DNA of 64,000 nt from Pelagibacterales bacterium SAG-MED49 (GTDB taxonomy: Bacteria; Pseudomonadota; Alphaproteobacteria; Pelagibacterales; Pelagibacteraceae): assembly GCA_014653365.1 (NCBI GenBank), contig JACWEQ010000002.1, positions 1 to 64,000 on the forward strand. Reading direction: 5' to 3'. The notes below the pieces were generated by a model. That model ran no database searches, had not been told where the DNA came from, and saw only the letters and a program-made list of their open reading frames with translations. The translations under genes and the position numbers were made by a program. Of this stretch, positions 53,087 to 61,857 are shown piece after piece; positions within the stretch are counted from its first letter, which is position 1, and every line of letters starts with the position of its first letter.

Positions 53087-55234
53087 ATGGAGAATTTAAA
53101 TTTAGAGAATGTAAAATCCTATGTGGATACCTTATGGGTTATTGATTGCGCTATATTAGTATTTATTATGCAAGCAGGTTTTATGTGTATGGAAACTGGA
53201 CTCTCTAGACATAAAAACAGTATTAACGTTGCATTAAAAAATGCAGCTGATTTTGGAGTTTCAGTCGTTATTTTTTGGATTTTTGGTTTCGGTCTGATGT
53301 TTGGTTCAAGCTATAATGGTTTTTTTGGAACTGATTTATTCTTTTTTAAAACAACAAACGCTGAATATATGACTTATTTTGTTTTCCAAGCAATGTTTGT
53401 TGCAACGGCAGCTACAATAATTTCAGGTGCTGTTGCAGAAAGAATGAAATTTAATGGCTATTTAATAATTACAATTTTAGCAACAGGAATTATTTATCCT
53501 ATTGTAGGTCATTGGGCTTGGTCTTCAAGTTATTTAAGTAATATTGATAGTGCCAAAGAATTATTGAATGGAGTAGATCAAGTTAATTCGACAGGTTGGT
53601 TAACTAATTTAGGATTTGTAGATTTTGCTGGTAGTACAATAGTACACTCAGTTGGTGGGTGGATTGCTCTTTCAGCAGTAATAATTATTGGTCCTAGAAT
53701 TGGTAAATATTCTGAGTCAAATAAAGGAAAATTTACTGGCTCAAGTTTTCCTTTAGCTGTTCTTGGTACTTTAATTTTATGGTTCGGATGGTTTGGATTT
53801 AATGGTGGTAGCAATGGTGCAATGGATGAGGCTGTTCCATTAATTTTAATAAATACTTTTCTTGCTGCAGCGTTTGGCTTGTTAACAGGTTTAGGAACTT
53901 CATTTATAATTTATAAAAAACCAGACCCTTTTTATGTTGTTCTAGGTCCTTTAGCGGGATTAGTGTCTATAACAGCAGGATGTAATTCAATGACAACTGT
54001 AGTTGCAATTTTTGTAGGAATAATTGGAGCATTAGTAGCAGTGTTAATTACAGAAATTTTAAATAAATATGAAATTGATGATGTAGTAGGAGCAGTACCA
54101 GTTCACTTAGGAGCAGGTGTTTGGGGAACTCTAGCAGTAGGTTTTTTTAGTGATTTAAATATTTTAGGAACAGATTTAACAAGACTAGAACAAATAAAAG
54201 CACAATTTATTGGAGTTTTAACAATAGGAGCTTTTTCTTTTTTCGGATCATATATAATTTTAAGAATTTTAAATTATTTTTATCCATTGAGAGTAACTCC
54301 TCTACAAGAAGAGCTAGGATTGAATATAGCTGAGCATAATGCAGTTTCAGTAGAACATGATTTAATTTCAATTTTAGAAAAACAATCTCAAAGTGGAGAT
54401 CTTGCTATTAGAGGGCCACAAGATCCGTTTACAGCAGGTGGTGTTATTGGGCTCTATTACAATAAATTGATGAATAAACTTGAGATAAGTGAAAAAGAAA
54501 AAGAGAAATGGCGAAGTAGAATATCCAAAGAAGTAAATTTAGCTGTAAAAGTCCAAGAAAATTTCCTACCAAAAAGAGATTTACAAAATTACCCTGTACA
54601 TGGAATTAATATTGCTGCTAGAGAAGTTTCAGGGGATTTCTTTAGCTTTTATCCCCATAATGACAGTGTTTATTTTATTATAGCCGATGTTGCTGGTAAA
54701 GGTGTTCATGCAGGCATGGTAATGGCAAAAGCTTCAACGTTATTTGAAGTTATGTCAAGAGATCAAGTTGATCCAGATGAAATGATGTTTCATATGAACA
54801 ATGATTTATTTATTACTAAAACTTCTGGTATGTTTGTTACCTGTGTGCTTGGAAAATATGATCTAATATCAGACGAAATTACATGGGTAAATGGTGGACA
54901 TCAACCAGCTATAATTAGAAATCAACAGGGTGAATATCAAAATTTTGATAGCGACGCACCACCAATGGGAGTTATTTCTCAAAAAGATAAATCAATTTAT
55001 AAAATTAATAAACAAGTTTTAAATGGAAATAAATTTTATGTTTTTACAGATGGTTTGTCAGAAAGTTTAGATGTTGAAGGAAAAGAAATAGGTATAGATG
55101 GTTCAATTAAAATTATTGAAGATAACTACACAAAAGATTCGAAAAAACACTTATCTGATGTTACCAAAAAAATTATTAAAATTTCTGGATCTGAAAAATT
55201 AAGTGATGATCTTACTTTAATATCAATAGGATAA
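53087..55234 (+). CDS. Ammonium transporter fused to SpoIIE/PP2C-type phosphatase
   Basis: A 715-residue fusion. Residues 1-400 are an Amt/Rh ammonium channel: substrate-site FQAMF at 100-104, DFAGS with D179, the pore histidines H187 (TIVHSVGG) and H340 (VPVHLGAG), and LILWFGWFGFNGGS near 229-242 all match functional Amt proteins. A linker of about 80 residues with a helical, charged end follows. Residues about 485-715 are a SpoIIE-type serine phosphatase with EVSGDFFS (D517), IADVAGKG (D533), FTDGLSES and a final DDLTLIS, all metal ligands present. It probably couples external ammonium to a PP2C output on STAS or anti-sigma partners, none of which lie in the window. The fusion is uninterrupted and no ribosome site precedes the ATG. 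Confidence 0.93.
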   Translation: MENLNLENVKSYVDTLWVIDCAILVFIMQAGFMCMETGLSRHKNSINVALKNAADFGVSVVIFWIFGFGLMFGSSYNGFFGTDLFFFKTTNAEYMTYFVFQAMFVATAATIISGAVAERMKFNGYLIITILATGIIYPIVGHWAWSSSYLSNIDSAKELLNGVDQVNSTGWLTNLGFVDFAGSTIVHSVGGWIALSAVIIIGPRIGKYSESNKGKFTGSSFPLAVLGTLILWFGWFGFNGGSNGAMDEAVPLILINTFLAAAFGLLTGLGTSFIIYKKPDPFYVVLGPLAGLVSITAGCNSMTTVVAIFVGIIGALVAVLITEILNKYEIDDVVGAVPVHLGAGVWGTLAVGFFSDLNILGTDLTRLEQIKAQFIGVLTIGAFSFFGSYIILRILNYFYPLRVTPLQEELGLNIAEHNAVSVEHDLISILEKQSQSGDLAIRGPQDPFTAGGVIGLYYNKLMNKLEISEKEKEKWRSRISKEVNLAVKVQENFLPKRDLQNYPVHGINIAAREVSGDFFSFYPHNDSVYFIIADVAGKGVHAGMVMAKASTLFEVMSRDQVDPDEMMFHMNNDLFITKTSGMFVTCVLGKYDLISDEITWVNGGHQPAIIRNQQGEYQNFDSDAPPMGVISQKDKSIYKINKQVLNGNKFYVFTDGLSESLDVEGKEIGIDGSIKIIEDNYTKDSKKHLSDVTKKIIKISGSEKLSDDLTLISIG

Positions 55235-55263
55235 TATAGAATCTTTTAAAAATATTTGTTAGT

Positions 55264-56403
55264 TTAATTAAAATTTGAAATTATTTTTGGAATATAATTT
55301 TTAAAATTAAAAAATCCTTTATTACAATATTGCCAAGCTAATTGATCAAGATTTCTATATAAAAAATCTATCTTTAAATTGTTTGAATTTAAATAATCTA
55401 AGTTTTCACCAACGGTAGGATACAAACAATAACAATTTTCAATGTTTTTAATTTCACTAAGATCAATTACCTCACAATCAATAGATTTATCTTTTAACCT
55501 TTGTTCTTGGTCTTCAATTAGAAGAGACTTAAATTTCAGTAATTTTTTACTAAGTTTAATAGATCTATGCTCATTTTTGTTAGAAATTATATAAATTTTC
55601 TTAAACTTATACTTTTGAAATTCAGTAATTTCGAACGAAAGATTGTTTTCAAAAATTAAAAGATTTCTTTCTTCAATATTTCCTGGGTTGTTAAATTCCT
55701 GTTTTATTATAGGAAAAGATTTTCCAGAAATTTTTGGAGGAGCATTTTCATTTAATTTAATGTTTTGAAACCTATTGTTAGTAAATTTTTTAATGTTCCA
55801 TTCACTTGCAAGGTAATGTTTACCTTGAGTTTGAACACCAGCTACCCATCTCCATCCAAGAGTATTTGATGCAGCATCTCCATCATAAAGGTGTTTCATA
55901 AAAAACTCAGAACCTAATTGCCATGGTAACTCTAGAGTAAAGATCCAGATACTTGCAAACCACATTCTGGCATGGTTATGAAGATAGTTTTTTTCTTTAA
56001 GTTCAATTATCCATTGGTTAAAGCAGTCTATGTCTGTTTTTCCTTCAATAGCGTTTAGATAATTTTGGTCATTTTTAAATTCATCCCTAAAATTATCTAA
56101 TTCAATTAAGTAATCTGACCAAACATTTGGTCTTAACTCCAACCAACCTTTCCAATAGACACGCCACAAAACTTCTTGAATAAATTTTTCATTTTTTAAA
56201 AATGAGAATTTTTTAAGAGATTTATCAATTACCTCTAATTCATTTATTATTCCGTGTGTTATGTAGGGAGATAAACATGAAATATTAGATCTATTATCGG
56301 GACCAAAATCAAAATTTCTTAATTTAGAATATTCTGAAAGATTGTTCTCAACAAAATTATTTAATTTATGAACGGCCTTAGCCCTTGAGGCTTCAAAGAT
56401 CAT
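55264..56403 (-). CDS. Photolyase-type FAD-binding domain protein without antenna domain
   Basis: A 379-residue protein whose first 200 residues match the photolyase FAD-binding domain: NRSNISCLSPYITHGII, FIQEVLWRVYWKGWLELR, NYLHNHARMWFASIWIFTLELPW and DGDAASNTLGWRWVAGVQTQGKHYLAS. The N-terminal alpha/beta antenna domain of true photolyases is absent; the C-terminal 150 residues are instead a divergent region ending in YIPKIISNFN with an LIEDQEQRL segment. It may be a repair enzyme, or a light-independent flavoprotein. It converges with the Amt fusion, leaving 29 bases. Confidence 0.82.
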   Translation of the reverse strand: MIFEASRAKAVHKLNNFVENNLSEYSKLRNFDFGPDNRSNISCLSPYITHGIINELEVIDKSLKKFSFLKNEKFIQEVLWRVYWKGWLELRPNVWSDYLIELDNFRDEFKNDQNYLNAIEGKTDIDCFNQWIIELKEKNYLHNHARMWFASIWIFTLELPWQLGSEFFMKHLYDGDAASNTLGWRWVAGVQTQGKHYLASEWNIKKFTNNRFQNIKLNENAPPKISGKSFPIIKQEFNNPGNIEERNLLIFENNLSFEITEFQKYKFKKIYIISNKNEHRSIKLSKKLLKFKSLLIEDQEQRLKDKSIDCEVIDLSEIKNIENCYCLYPTVGENLDYLNSNNLKIDFLYRNLDQLAWQYCNKGFFNFKNYIPKIISNFN

Positions 56404-56409
56404 ATTAAA

Positions 56410-56790
56410 TTATTTAGATTTTTTTTTCTTTAGACCCAATTTATCACTGTGTCTTAGTCTTAAAATTACTATTGCAGCTGCAATAAGTACTATAGCAACA
56501 GCCTCATACACTAGTGCGGTTGGATCCATTTCTTTTCCTTGAAGTATTATAAATCTAGCTAGAGCAGTGATTGCGATTAATAGAGGAAGAGTTATGCTGA
56601 TTGATTGTTGATCCCAAAATACTCTTACCATTGCAAGAACTTCTAAATATAGAAACATTAAAAGTAAATCAGCCAATGTTACCGATTGGTTAAGAAACAT
56701 ATTTTTAATTTCCATACCAACTGCAATTACTGTGCTAACTAAAATGATGCACATTAATGCAAGCTGTAAGTTTTTTGCTATTTTTTCCAT
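56410..56790 (-). CDS. psiE: PsiE family phosphate-starvation-inducible membrane protein
   Basis: A 126-residue protein with four membrane helices matching PsiE: LADLLLMFLYLEVLAMVRVFWD, ITALARFIILQG and a C-terminal hydrophobic helix. psiE is part of the phosphate- or carbon-starvation response in E. coli, function unknown. It follows the three-helix protein by 3 bases and precedes the FAD protein by 6, forming a small minus-strand operon. Confidence 0.82.
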   Translation of the reverse strand: MEKIAKNLQLALMCIILVSTVIAVGMEIKNMFLNQSVTLADLLLMFLYLEVLAMVRVFWDQQSISITLPLLIAITALARFIILQGKEMDPTALVYEAVAIVLIAAAIVILRLRHSDKLGLKKKKSK

Positions 56791-56793
56791 TAC

Positions 56794-57249
56794 TTAATCT
56801 TTACTAAATGGTAGCCATTTTTCAAATACTGATTTAGATGGTCCATCGTAGGGAATTGAATACGAACTTGGATTAGGACTGGTTAAAACTTCAATTCCTT
56901 TAGAAAACACAAAAATGAAAACTACAACAAAGACAATTACCATTATTTTAAAAGGGTCAAAATTTTTAGTTTTAAAAACACTGCTAGATTGTGCTTCTGC
57001 TTTATGAAAATGCTTGAAAGTCATATAGACTGCAAATATTAAACCGATGTGCGCAATATAAAGACCTGCCCAACCAAATGCAAAAGTTGTATAAGAAAAA
57101 ATATATAAGCTAAAAACTGTTGTCCAAATAAAACTTAAAACTAATAAAATTTGCAATCTTACAGATCTTGGTAAAGATCTTAGATCATTTTTACTGTCAT
57201 CAAATAGAATATTTGCTGCATCTACCATCCAATTTTTTAATGATTCCAT
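56794..57249 (-). CDS. Membrane protein of unknown function
   Basis: A 151-residue protein with three membrane helices: LQILLVLSFIWTTVFSLYIF, FGWAGLYIAHIGLIFAVYMT and IMVIVFVVVFIFVFS, and a periplasmic-looking C-terminus with YSIPYDGPSKSVFEKWLPF. No family is recognised. It lies 54 bases downstream of the DsbA-family gene and immediately upstream of psiE, so a functional link with psiE is possible. Confidence 0.7.
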   Translation of the reverse strand: MESLKNWMVDAANILFDDSKNDLRSLPRSVRLQILLVLSFIWTTVFSLYIFSYTTFAFGWAGLYIAHIGLIFAVYMTFKHFHKAEAQSSSVFKTKNFDPFKIMVIVFVVVFIFVFSKGIEVLTSPNPSSYSIPYDGPSKSVFEKWLPFSKD

Positions 57250-57257
57250 AATACTAA

Positions 57258-57281
57258 GTTATAATTTTTTAAAATTATAAC
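57258..57281. repeat. Perfect AT-rich palindrome, 24 bases
   Basis: GTTATAATTTT and AAAATTATAAC flank a TT centre in the 54-base gap between the DsbA-family and small membrane protein genes. As RNA it would give a 10-bp A-U stem with a 4-base loop. It may be chance in such AT-rich sequence or a weak 3' processing or termination signal. Confidence 0.5.
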
Positions 57282-57303
57282 AATTGTTAAATTGTCCTAA
57301 ATA

Positions 57304-57921
57304 TTAGTTTAAATTTGCTTTAATGACATTTTCTAATTGAATTGAGCTTTGAGCACCTGAAATAAAATCTTTTCCTATCTCAAAAAAAGGAACTCCACTA
57401 ATATTTTTTTCTCTAGCGGTAGATATTTTTGAATTTACTTTTTGAATATTATCGTCATTGATAAAATCTTTAAAATCATTTTCTTGAATATTAAATTCTT
57501 TAGCAATATTTACTAAAATATTGATATCTCCAATATCTAGCCCATCAATAAAATATGATTGATATATTTTTTCTTTAATTTCGTTTTCTAAATTAAATTG
57601 TTCACTTAAAATAATAAGCAAATGAGAAAGAACAGTATTCGGAGTTTTTTTTATTTTATCTAACTCTAAATTTATTCCTGATTCTTTTGCTTTTAATTTC
57701 ATATTTTCATACATAGGAGCAGCATTATCTTTTCCACCAAATTTTATTTCTAGGTATTTTTCTCGATGAATTCCTTCATTTGGCATATCTGGATTTAATT
57801 GAAAGGGGACATGCCGAATATCAAATTTTATATTTGGAAATTTTTTTAAAGTTTTATTTAAATTTGTATGCCCAATAAAACACCACCCACAAATGGTATC
57901 TGCAAAAATATTTATTTTCAT
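57304..57921 (-). CDS. DsbA family oxidoreductase (FrnE-like)
   Basis: A 205-residue thioredoxin-fold protein with active site C11-G-W-C14 (FADTICGWCFIG), VPFQLNPDMPNEGI and VSGVPFFEIG with the cis-proline. It fits the cytosolic DsbA-like / FrnE group (2-hydroxychromene-2-carboxylate isomerase relatives). There is no signal peptide. ATG at 57921 is chosen as it begins the fold, 4 bases after the argG stop; the frame is open 27 codons earlier, inside argG. The substrate is unknown. Confidence 0.85.
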   Translation of the reverse strand: MKINIFADTICGWCFIGHTNLNKTLKKFPNIKFDIRHVPFQLNPDMPNEGIHREKYLEIKFGGKDNAAPMYENMKLKAKESGINLELDKIKKTPNTVLSHLLIILSEQFNLENEIKEKIYQSYFIDGLDIGDINILVNIAKEFNIQENDFKDFINDDNIQKVNSKISTAREKNISGVPFFEIGKDFISGAQSSIQLENVIKANLN

Positions 57922-57925
57922 TAAT

Positions 57926-59113
57926 TTATGATCTAAGTTTTTTCTTATGATAATTAATAAATCTTTCAACATTTGATTTATTAAATGTTTTATTTTCTTC
58001 AAAAGATACTTTTTTCATTGAATAGGCGGAGCTTTTAGTTTGTCTTGATTCTATAATTATATTTCCTTTGTAAAGTTTAAGTTTAACTGATCCATTTACT
58101 TTATTCTTTTTAAGATCAACGATTTTTTGAAGTTTAAATCTTTCTTTTGAATCCCAATAACCATTATAGATAAGTTCAGCATATCTTGGCATAATTTGAT
58201 CTTTTTTATGCATAGTTTCTTTATCTAAAGTTACTGATTCTATTGCTCTATGAGCATGGATTAATAATGTTCCACCGGGTGTTTCGTATACTCCTCTAGA
58301 TTTTATTCCAATAAATCTATTTTCAACTAAATCAACTCTTCCAATTGCATTTTTACCAGCAAGTTGATTAAGTTTTTCTAACAAATTTGATGGTGATAAT
58401 TTTTTTCCATTAATACCAATTGGGTCACTATTTTTAAAATTGATTGTTACAAAGCTTGGTTTGTTTGGGGCTTTTTCAGGTGAAGTAGTCCGTTGAAATA
58501 TAAATTCAGGTACAGAATTTTTTGGGTTTTCTAAAACTTTTCCTTCGGTTGATGTATGAAATAGATTGTCATCAATTGAAAAAGGTGGCGCTCCTTTTTT
58601 ATCTTTAGGAATAGTTATGCCATGTTTTTTTGCATAATTAATTAAATCAGTTCTAGATTTTAATTTCCAAACTCTCCATGGTGCAATTATTTTTATTTTA
58701 GGTCCAAAATAATGATAGCCTAATTCAAATCTCACTTGGTCGTTTCCTTTTCCAGTTGCACCATGTGAAACCGCATAAGCTTTAAATTTTTTAGCCACTC
58801 TGATTTGGTCTTTAGCAATAAGGGGTCTTGCTATAGATGTTCCTAATAAATAAACACCCTCATAGATCGCATGACCTCTAATCATTGGATAAACATAATC
58901 TTTAACAAATGTATCTTTTAAGTCTTTTATGACGATATTTTTAACTCCAAATTTTTTAGCATTAGAAATAATTTTTTTTTTATCAATTTCTTGCCCGACA
59001 TCTGCAGTGTAACAAATTACTTCAGCATCATAATTTTCTTGAAGCCATTTTAAAATTATAGAAGTATCAAGCCCTCCAGAGTAAGCTAGAACAATTTTCT
59101 TTTTTGATTTCAT
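57926..59113 (-). CDS. argG: Argininosuccinate synthase
   Basis: ArgG joins citrulline and aspartate with ATP to argininosuccinate. The 395-residue protein has the PP-loop LAYSGGLDTSIIL at the N-terminus, SIARPLIAKDQI, HGATGKGNDQVRFE, the aspartate-binding region, and GRVDLVENRFIGIKSRGVYETPGG. It follows the IalB gene after 3 bases and is followed by the DsbA-family gene after 4 bases. Confidence 0.97.
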   Translation of the reverse strand: MKSKKKIVLAYSGGLDTSIILKWLQENYDAEVICYTADVGQEIDKKKIISNAKKFGVKNIVIKDLKDTFVKDYVYPMIRGHAIYEGVYLLGTSIARPLIAKDQIRVAKKFKAYAVSHGATGKGNDQVRFELGYHYFGPKIKIIAPWRVWKLKSRTDLINYAKKHGITIPKDKKGAPPFSIDDNLFHTSTEGKVLENPKNSVPEFIFQRTTSPEKAPNKPSFVTINFKNSDPIGINGKKLSPSNLLEKLNQLAGKNAIGRVDLVENRFIGIKSRGVYETPGGTLLIHAHRAIESVTLDKETMHKKDQIMPRYAELIYNGYWDSKERFKLQKIVDLKKNKVNGSVKLKLYKGNIIIESRQTKSSAYSMKKVSFEENKTFNKSNVERFINYHKKKLRS

Positions 59114-59116
59114 TAA

Positions 59117-59629
59117 TTAGCTACAAGCTTTTTTTGTAGCGTTGTAAGCTTTTGTAAACCCTAACAAAGAATAATGATCAATTGTTTGAGACCCTTTTTG
59201 ATTGTAGCCAGTAATCATAATTCTAGATCCTCTTTTCATTCTTTTGATCATTTTTAATTCAATCTTTGTGTCAGTAATCCAAGCAAATCCTTGTTCTTTT
59301 ATATCAAATTTAAATTTATATTTACCTGAAGCTGCAGTTATTGAATTATTCTTATTAAATTCATAGCCAGCAGTTACACTAACTTCATCTTTTATTTTTT
59401 CTGCAGGTCTAAAAGCAATAAATAACTTTGCGTCTCTTTTATTTGATTTTGGAGCTTGTAATATAGGTGAAGATTGAGCAAAACACACTTTTCCTGATGC
59501 CTCTGTTACAGCCATTACTTCCCAGTCTTTATATTTTCCAATTTTTTTAATTTCTTCAGAAGACAATTGTCCGAAATAGCCAAGAGTAAATATTGGTAAA
59601 ATTAATATAATTTTTTTAATTATGGACAT
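59117..59629 (-). CDS. Invasion-associated locus B (IalB) family protein
   Basis: A 170-residue periplasmic protein with a signal peptide (MSIIKKIILILPIFTLGYFG region) and the IalB domain: YKDWEVMAVTEASGKVCFAQSS, RDAKLFIAFRPAEKI, FVKE-like positions and DHYSLLGFTKAYNATKKAC with two cysteines that may form a disulfide. IalB proteins are universal in alphaproteobacteria including free-living ones, so the name does not imply pathogenicity. It overlaps the aldo/keto reductase gene by 10 bases. Confidence 0.9.
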   Translation of the reverse strand: MSIIKKIILILPIFTLGYFGQLSSEEIKKIGKYKDWEVMAVTEASGKVCFAQSSPILQAPKSNKRDAKLFIAFRPAEKIKDEVSVTAGYEFNKNNSITAASGKYKFKFDIKEQGFAWITDTKIELKMIKRMKRGSRIMITGYNQKGSQTIDHYSLLGFTKAYNATKKACS

Positions 59630-60657
59630 GGATTTGGATAAATTTTTTGAACTTCATTAATTTCTTTAATGACATCATTAGATAAATTTATGTTTACACT
59701 TTCTATATTAGTTTTCAACTGCTCCGTCGTCGTTGCACCAATAATTACTGAAGATACAAATGGTTGAATTTCTAAAAACTTTAAAGACATTTGGGCCAAA
59801 TCAAGTCCATGTTTATTAGCTATTTCATAATAAGCATCTACTGCTTTTTCAGTATTGGGTTTTGCATATCTTGTCCAAAAATCAGGATCTCTGTCAATTC
59901 TTGAATTTTTTGGTATTTGATTGTTTCTATATTTTCCGGATAAATATCCACTGGCTAGAGGTGAATAAGCCAAAAGACCTATTTCATCTCTTATTGATAT
60001 CTCAGCTAATCCGACTTCATAGGTTCTATTTAATAAGCTATATGGATTTTGAATAGACATCATTCTTGGTAAATTTTTTTCTTTAGAAAGTTCTAAATAT
60101 TTTGAAACACCCCAAGGAGTTTCATTCGATAATCCGACTTCTCTTATTTTACCATCATCAACAAACCTTTTTAGGTTGCCAAGAACATCTTCAAATTTAT
60201 TCCAGCTTTCATTTTCTTTATGCTCATAACCCAATCTTCCAAACATATTTGTATTTCTTTCAGGCCAATGAAGCTGGTAGAGATCAATATAATCTGTTTG
60301 TAGTCTTTTTAAACTATCATTCACTGCCTCAGTCATTTTATCTAAACTATAATTATTTCCACCTCCTCTAAGATAAGCCCTCATAGGACCTGCAACTTTT
60401 GATGCCAAAATAATCTTTTCTCTTTTTTTTGTTTTTTTAAACCAATTACCAATTATGATTTCGGTGTGACCGTATGTTTCTTCTCTTGGTGGTACGGCAT
60501 ATAATTCTGCGGTATCCCAAAAATTTACACCTTGATCTAGAGCATAATCCATTTGTTCAAAACCTTCTTCTTGAGTGTTTTGTTCACCCCAGGTCATGGT
60601 TCCAAGACAAATTGTGCTTACTTTAAGGTCTGTATTACCTAATTTTTTGTAGTTCAT
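59620..60657 (-). CDS. Aldo/keto reductase (Tas-like)
   Basis: A 345-residue NADPH-dependent aldo/keto reductase of the Tas/YajO type. It has LGTMTWGEQNTQEEGFEQMDYALDQGVNFWDTAELY with the catalytic Asp and Tyr, ASKVAG with the lysine, YIDLYQLHWPER with the histidine and VIIGATTTEQLKTNIES for the cofactor. It is the first gene of a minus-strand operon with ialB and argG. The substrate cannot be read. Confidence 0.93.
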   Translation of the reverse strand: MNYKKLGNTDLKVSTICLGTMTWGEQNTQEEGFEQMDYALDQGVNFWDTAELYAVPPREETYGHTEIIIGNWFKKTKKREKIILASKVAGPMRAYLRGGGNNYSLDKMTEAVNDSLKRLQTDYIDLYQLHWPERNTNMFGRLGYEHKENESWNKFEDVLGNLKRFVDDGKIREVGLSNETPWGVSKYLELSKEKNLPRMMSIQNPYSLLNRTYEVGLAEISIRDEIGLLAYSPLASGYLSGKYRNNQIPKNSRIDRDPDFWTRYAKPNTEKAVDAYYEIANKHGLDLAQMSLKFLEIQPFVSSVIIGATTTEQLKTNIESVNINLSNDVIKEINEVQKIYPNPCP

Positions 60658-60707
60658 TAGAATTAAAGTAAAATAATGTTAATATTTTATTAATCTTTTA
60701 AGGTATC

Positions 60708-60736
60708 TTGAATAATTAGTAAAAGACTATTATATA
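60708..60736 (+). promoter_or_regulatory. Possible promoter of the BI-1 gene
   Basis: TTGAAT at 60708-60713, a 17-base spacer and TATATA at 60731-60736. The start codon lies only 10 bases past the -10 hexamer and no Shine-Dalgarno is visible, so the message may be nearly leaderless. Confidence 0.45.
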
Positions 60737-60745
60737 TTACACATT

Positions 60746-61507
60746 ATGGAATTTGATAAAAACGGAATCTTGAACAGAGCAAAAGCAGCTCAACAGTCAA
60801 CAGTTGTAATGGATGAGGGCTTAAGAGCCTACATGCTTAAAGTATATAATTATATGGCAACTGGAATTTTATTAACAGGAATAGTGGCACTTTTAACATT
60901 TAAAATGTCTGTAGTTACTAATGATGCTGGATCAATTGTAGGTCTTACTTCAATGGGAAATGCAATTTATATGTCTGGATTAAAATGGCTTGTTATGTTG
61001 GCGCCATTAGGGATTGTTTTTTATATGAGCTTTGGAATAAATAAGATGAGTGCATCAAAGGCTCAAACAACTTTTTGGGTATTTGCAGGCTTGATGGGTT
61101 TATCACTATCTTCAATTTTATTAGTTTACACAGGAATGAGTGTAACAAGAGTTTTCTTTATCTGTTCAGCAACTTTTGGTTCAATGAGTATTTATGGTTA
61201 TACGACTAAAAGAGATCTAACAAAACTAGGCTCATTTTTAATGATGGGATTAATTGGAATTATTATTGCATCTATAGTTAATATATTTATGCAATCTTCA
61301 ATGATGTATTTTGTAATATCTATTTTAGGTGTTTTAATTTTTGTAGGTTTAACTGCTTATGATACTCAAAAGATCAAAAATATGTATGCAGCCAGTGATA
61401 CGGGTGAAATTATTGGCAAAAAAGCAGTAATGGGTGCTCTTACACTTTATCTAGACTTTATAAATTTATTTATAATGTTGCTTAGATTATTTGGTCAAAG
61501 AAGATAA
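60746..61507 (+). CDS. Bax inhibitor-1 / YccA family membrane protein
   Basis: A 253-residue BI-1 family protein with seven hydrophobic helices: LRAYMLKVYNYMATGILLTGIVA, APLGIVFYMSFGI, YDTQKIKNMYAA and GALTLYLDFINLFIMLLRLFG are the standard blocks. Bacterial members are proton-sensitive calcium leak channels or interact with membrane protease FtsH. The gene stands alone with its own promoter. Confidence 0.92.
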   Translation: MEFDKNGILNRAKAAQQSTVVMDEGLRAYMLKVYNYMATGILLTGIVALLTFKMSVVTNDAGSIVGLTSMGNAIYMSGLKWLVMLAPLGIVFYMSFGINKMSASKAQTTFWVFAGLMGLSLSSILLVYTGMSVTRVFFICSATFGSMSIYGYTTKRDLTKLGSFLMMGLIGIIIASIVNIFMQSSMMYFVISILGVLIFVGLTAYDTQKIKNMYAASDTGEIIGKKAVMGALTLYLDFINLFIMLLRLFGQRR

Positions 61508-61509
61508 TT

Positions 61510-61857
61510 TTATTTCTGCAATTTTTTCCAGTTAGTATTTTTTAAAAGTATCTGAAGATCAAAAGAATTTTTTAAAATTTTACCACTAGTATCTGCAATT
61601 AAATATTTAAGATTTTTATTTTTAGGCTTAAAGTTTTTGCAAATTTTATATAAAGCATTTTCTGCTGCATTTCTAAATACGCTAAAGCTAACTTGTTTGC
61701 TAGAAATATTTAAACCATAATCTTTCCAAGACCCTTCAGAGACCATCTTTGCATAAAGATCTAAAATGATCTTAAGTTCATCTTTTTCAAAAAATTGTCT
61801 TTCTTCTATTTGTTTTTGTGGGTTATTTACTACTAATTTTAAATTACTACGCATCAA
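61510..61857 (-). CDS. DUF2794 family protein
   Basis: A 115-residue alphaproteobacterial protein. FFEKDELKIILDLYAKMVSEGSWKDYG and SVFRNAAENALYKI followed by KNLKYLIADTSGKILK match DUF2794, whose role is unknown. It overlaps the start of the following gene by 11 bases at the 61847 side and converges with the BI-1 gene with two bases between. Confidence 0.85.
   Translation of the reverse strand: MMRSNLKLVVNNPQKQIEERQFFEKDELKIILDLYAKMVSEGSWKDYGLNISSKQVSFSVFRNAAENALYKICKNFKPKNKNLKYLIADTSGKILKNSFDLQILLKNTNWKKLQK

Noticed and set aside
57258-57281. AT palindrome considered as a terminator
   Set aside because: A-U only stem without a U-run beyond it; listed only as a repeat.
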